A DNA stretch of 64,000 bases from JAOPZW01 sp963807305 (GTDB lineage: Bacteria; Actinomycetota; Thermoleophilia; Solirubrobacterales; Solirubrobacteraceae). The stretch spans positions 248,001-312,000 of the forward strand of contig CAWEBN010000011.1 in NCBI GenBank assembly GCA_963807305.1, in the 5' to 3' direction. The position numbers and the translations under genes are program-made. Of this stretch, positions 61,721 to 64,000 are shown one piece after another. Each line of letters starts with the position of its first letter. The first letter of the stretch is position 1. The notes beneath the pieces were generated by a model. The model was not told the DNA's origin. It searched no databases and was given only the letters and a program-made list of their open reading frames with translations.

Positions 61721-62776
61721 GTGACGGATTTCGCTGCACAAGGGTCGCTGCGGCGCGTGGGGCAGGTCGTCCTGCTCGCGCTGGTCGTTCTTCCGATCAT
61801 CTGGGTCGTCTTCATCGCCTCGAGCACCAGCTTCGGGCCTGCGGTGTCCGATCCGAAGGACTTCTTCATCACGCTGCTCAACGGCCTGACGGCGGCGGCG
61901 CTGTACTTCGTCGTGGCCAGCGGCTTCACGTTGATCTTCGGGCTCATGCGGGTCGTCAACATGGCCCACGGGGCGTTCTTCCTGCTCGGCGGCTACATCG
62001 CGCTGCACATCCAGCGCAACATGGTCGGCAGCGGCGGGGCGCTCGGGCTCTCGAGCGCCCAGGTCAGCCTGGCGCAGTGGGTGCTCCCCGCCATCGCCGC
62101 GATCGCCATCGTCGCCGGCGTCGGCCTGCTGATGCAGCAGGCCCTGCTGCGCTGGAACCAGGGCCAGGACCTGCGCCAGGCCCTGATCACGATCGCCGTC
62201 TCGATCATCCTCGCCGACCAGATGCTGGCCCACTTCGGCGGCGTCGCCGAGGACATCTCCTGGCCCGGGACGTTCGACAAGTTCGTCAACCTCCACGTCG
62301 AGGGCATCCAGTACACGCTCACGCGCCTGGTCATCCTCGCCATCGGCATCGTCATCGGCCTCGGGCTGTGGTTCTGGCTCAAGCGCACGCGGACCGGCAT
62401 GGTCATCCGCGCCGGGGTCGACGACCGCGACATGGTCTCCGCCATGGGGATCAACATCCAGCTCACCTTCGCCATCGCCTTCACCGTCGGGTCGGCGCTG
62501 GCCGGCCTCGGCGGCGTCATCGGCGGCTCGTTCGCCAGCCTCGCGCCGGGCGTCGACGCGAACTGGCTGCTCAACTCGCTCGTCGTGGTGATCATCGGCG
62601 GGATGGGCTCGCTGGGCGGCGCCGCGATCGGGGCGCTGCTGCTCGGCCTCACGACGAACTTCGCCGCCGCCTACCTGCCGGCGGACTACACCTACTACTC
62701 GATCATCTTCACCTTCGTCCTGCTGGCCATCGTGCTCGCCGTACGTCCCCTCGGGCTCTACGGCCGCCCCGCATGA
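61721..62776 (+). CDS. Branched-chain amino acid-type ABC transporter permease (LivH family)
   Basis: A 351-residue membrane protein with eight or more helices and the LivH signatures GLMRVVNMAHGAFFLLG and GGMGSLGGAAIGAL. With LivM-like permease it imports branched-chain amino acids or, commonly in catabolic loci, aromatic acids, amides or urea. GTG 61721 sits just after the promoter. Overlaps the next permease by ATGA. Confidence 0.93.
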   Translation: MTDFAAQGSLRRVGQVVLLALVVLPIIWVVFIASSTSFGPAVSDPKDFFITLLNGLTAAALYFVVASGFTLIFGLMRVVNMAHGAFFLLGGYIALHIQRNMVGSGGALGLSSAQVSLAQWVLPAIAAIAIVAGVGLLMQQALLRWNQGQDLRQALITIAVSIILADQMLAHFGGVAEDISWPGTFDKFVNLHVEGIQYTLTRLVILAIGIVIGLGLWFWLKRTRTGMVIRAGVDDRDMVSAMGINIQLTFAIAFTVGSALAGLGGVIGGSFASLAPGVDANWLLNSLVVVIIGGMGSLGGAAIGALLLGLTTNFAAAYLPADYTYYSIIFTFVLLAIVLAVRPLGLYGRPA

Positions 62777-63813
62777 GGACCGCTCGCAGGTCGCAGCTCT
62801 CACCCGACCGGGTCGCCGGCACCGTGCTGGTCCTCGTCGCCCTCTTCGCGCCGCTCATCTTCAACGAGTACTGGGTGTCGGCGCTGCTGACCCAGATGCT
62901 CTTCCTCGGCGTCGTGGCCGCGAGCCTGATCTTCCTCTCGGCCTACGGCGGGATGGTCTCGCTGGCGCAGACCGCGATCTACGGCGTGGCCGGCTTCGCG
63001 CTGGGCAACCTGACCACCAACGGCAATACGAAGGGCCTCAACCTCGGCTGGGCCGAGGCCCCGGGCATCGTCGTCGCCCTGGGCGTGGCACTGCTGGTGG
63101 CGATCGTCTTCGGCGCCCTGGCCAGCCGCAGCTACGGGATCTACTTCCTGATGATCACGCTGGTCTTCTCGGTCATCGCGAACCTCTTCTTCGGCCAGGT
63201 CACGACCGTGTCGGGCTTCGGCGGGATCAGCGGCATCCCGATCCCGGACTTCCTCAGCCGCACCGCGCATCCCGACCGCCTGTACTTCGTGACCCTGGCC
63301 GTCGCGCTGATCGTCTACGCGAGCCTGCGCTACGTCGCGCGCACGCCGTTCGGCCTGACGCTGCAGGGCATCCGCGACGACCCGGTGCGCATGAGCTCGC
63401 TGGGCTTCAACGTGACGCTGCACCGCATGCTGGCCTTCACGTTCGCCGGCTTCATCGCCGCCGTCGGCGGCGTCCTCTTCGTGTGGTGGAACGCGCAGAT
63501 CGCGCCATCGACGATCGGCCTGAGCGCGACCATCGACGTGCTGGTCATCGCGGTCATCGGCGGGCTGTACCGCCTCGAGGGGGCGTGGCTGGGCGCGCTC
63601 ATCTTCGTGCTCATCAACAACTACGCCCCCGACATCAACTTCCTGGCCGGTCGCTTCCACACGCTGATCGGCGTCATCTTCCTGGTCATCGTCCTCGTCT
63701 CGCCCAACGGGCTCATCGGCCTGTGGGAGCGCGCCACGGTGGGACGCCGACGGACGATCCCGGGTGACATCACGCAAGAGAGGGGGTCGGCCGAGCCCAC
63801 ACCTGCCGGTTGA
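62773..63813 (+). CDS. Branched-chain amino acid-type ABC transporter permease (LivM family)
   Basis: A 346-residue permease with LivM features: LSAYGGMVSLAQTAIYGVAGF, ASRSYGIYFLMITLVFS and AVIGGLYRLEGAWLGA. A hydrophilic C-terminal tail (GDITQERGSAEPTPAG) follows the last helix. ATP-binding LivG/LivF genes are not in the window and should lie to the right. Confidence 0.93.
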   Translation: MRTARRSQLSPDRVAGTVLVLVALFAPLIFNEYWVSALLTQMLFLGVVAASLIFLSAYGGMVSLAQTAIYGVAGFALGNLTTNGNTKGLNLGWAEAPGIVVALGVALLVAIVFGALASRSYGIYFLMITLVFSVIANLFFGQVTTVSGFGGISGIPIPDFLSRTAHPDRLYFVTLAVALIVYASLRYVARTPFGLTLQGIRDDPVRMSSLGFNVTLHRMLAFTFAGFIAAVGGVLFVWWNAQIAPSTIGLSATIDVLVIAVIGGLYRLEGAWLGALIFVLINNYAPDINFLAGRFHTLIGVIFLVIVLVSPNGLIGLWERATVGRRRTIPGDITQERGSAEPTPAG

Positions 63814-63843
63814 CGAGGTAATCGTTTCGAGGAGGAGATGAGG

Positions 63844-64000
63844 ATGCATTCAGTTAGGGGAGCGGGCCGGGGGGCTATCTGGCTCGCGCTCACCATCGTG
63901 GCCCTGGCGTTCGTCGCCGCCGGCTGCGGCAGCTCGGGCGGCGGCAACAGCAGCTCGTCGAGCACATCCACGCCGGCGGCCAGCACGAGTACGCCGGCTG
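63844..64000 (+). CDS. ABC transporter substrate-binding lipoprotein (LivK-like), 3' end outside window
   Basis: The visible 52 residues are a lipoprotein signal (hydrophobic AIWLALTIVALAFVAAGC with lipobox Cys) and a Ser/Thr/Pro-rich linker (GNSSSSSTSTPAASTSTPA). Position after two Liv permeases implies the binding protein. GGAGGA (63831-63836) suits ATG 63844 better than ATG 63838 (2 bases away). The ligand domain lies beyond the window. Confidence 0.8.
   Translation, partial: MHSVRGAGRGAIWLALTIVALAFVAAGCGSSGGGNSSSSSTSTPAASTSTPA

Overview
The window is very GC-rich, densely packed DNA. Genes are joined mostly by 4-base ATGA/GTGA/TTGA or TGATG overlaps, GTG and TTG starts are common, and -10 hexamers of the form TAnnnT repeatedly lie 6-8 bases before a start codon, as in leaderless actinobacterial mRNAs. 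Gene content (actinobacterial EF-G-like factor, kdpF micro-ORFs, polyamine and Liv ABC systems, many acyl-CoA, VOC, cupin and SDR enzymes) fits a soil actinobacterium, plausibly class Thermoleophilia (Conexibacter/Baekduia type). That assignment is inference. No rRNA, tRNA, CRISPR array, insertion sequence or phage gene was seen, and no stretch over 300 bases lacks a gene.

Layout. 1-6.8 kb: housekeeping genes (cupin, VOC, EF-G-like GTPase, zinc-ribbon protein, RNase HI, a lone PilB/GspE-type ATPase). 7-16 kb: the high-affinity potassium system. The kdp operon (a 26-codon micro-ORF, kdpF, kdpA, kdpB, kdpC, a KdpD sensor fragment, a UspA protein) runs on the minus strand. A separate histidine kinase-kdpE pair lies upstream, with a membrane-bound ParB-like gene in between. 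CorA starts divergently from the kinase. 17.3-32.6 kb: a catabolic and uptake block with a Rieske oxygenase, two phytoene-desaturase-like flavoproteins, a PotD/B/C/A-type ABC transporter, a TetR-thioesterase fusion, a second TetR, acyl-CoA dehydrogenase, NDP-forming acyl-CoA synthetase and a DAO-type oxidase. Within this block lie four copies of an exactly 59-base cassette, each encoding a 20-residue peptide beginning MTARHCS. 32.6-46 kb: mixed metabolism (STAS protein, HD hydrolase, sugar isomerase/dehydrogenase/SDR operon, a decayed metallo-beta-lactamase gene, SoxR with a divergent split transketolase, alpha/beta hydrolase, two BNR-like proteins, two FAH-family hydrolases). 46-64 kb: a large catabolic locus. 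A four-gene molybdenum hydroxylase plus cupin and SDR runs leftward. MoxR, a VWA protein, SMP-30, a cysteine-hydrolase-like protein, semialdehyde dehydrogenase, NIPSNAP, SDR, cupin, a ThDP enzyme, RidA, amidase, VOC and a Liv-type ABC transporter run rightward.

How it fits together. The 46-64 kb locus looks like one pathway that hydroxylates an N-containing (perhaps heterocyclic) compound, opens it, deaminates it and oxidises the resulting semialdehyde, with dedicated uptake. The 17-32 kb block looks like oxidative catabolism of an imported amine or acyl compound under acyl-CoA-sensing TetR control. Substrates cannot be read from sequence alone.

Most notable: the MTARHCS cassettes, two genes whose natural start appears to be ATC, a SoxR-type 19-base-spacer promoter in front of a split transketolase, the TetR-hotdog fusion, and the naturally split KdpD and molybdenum hydroxylase.
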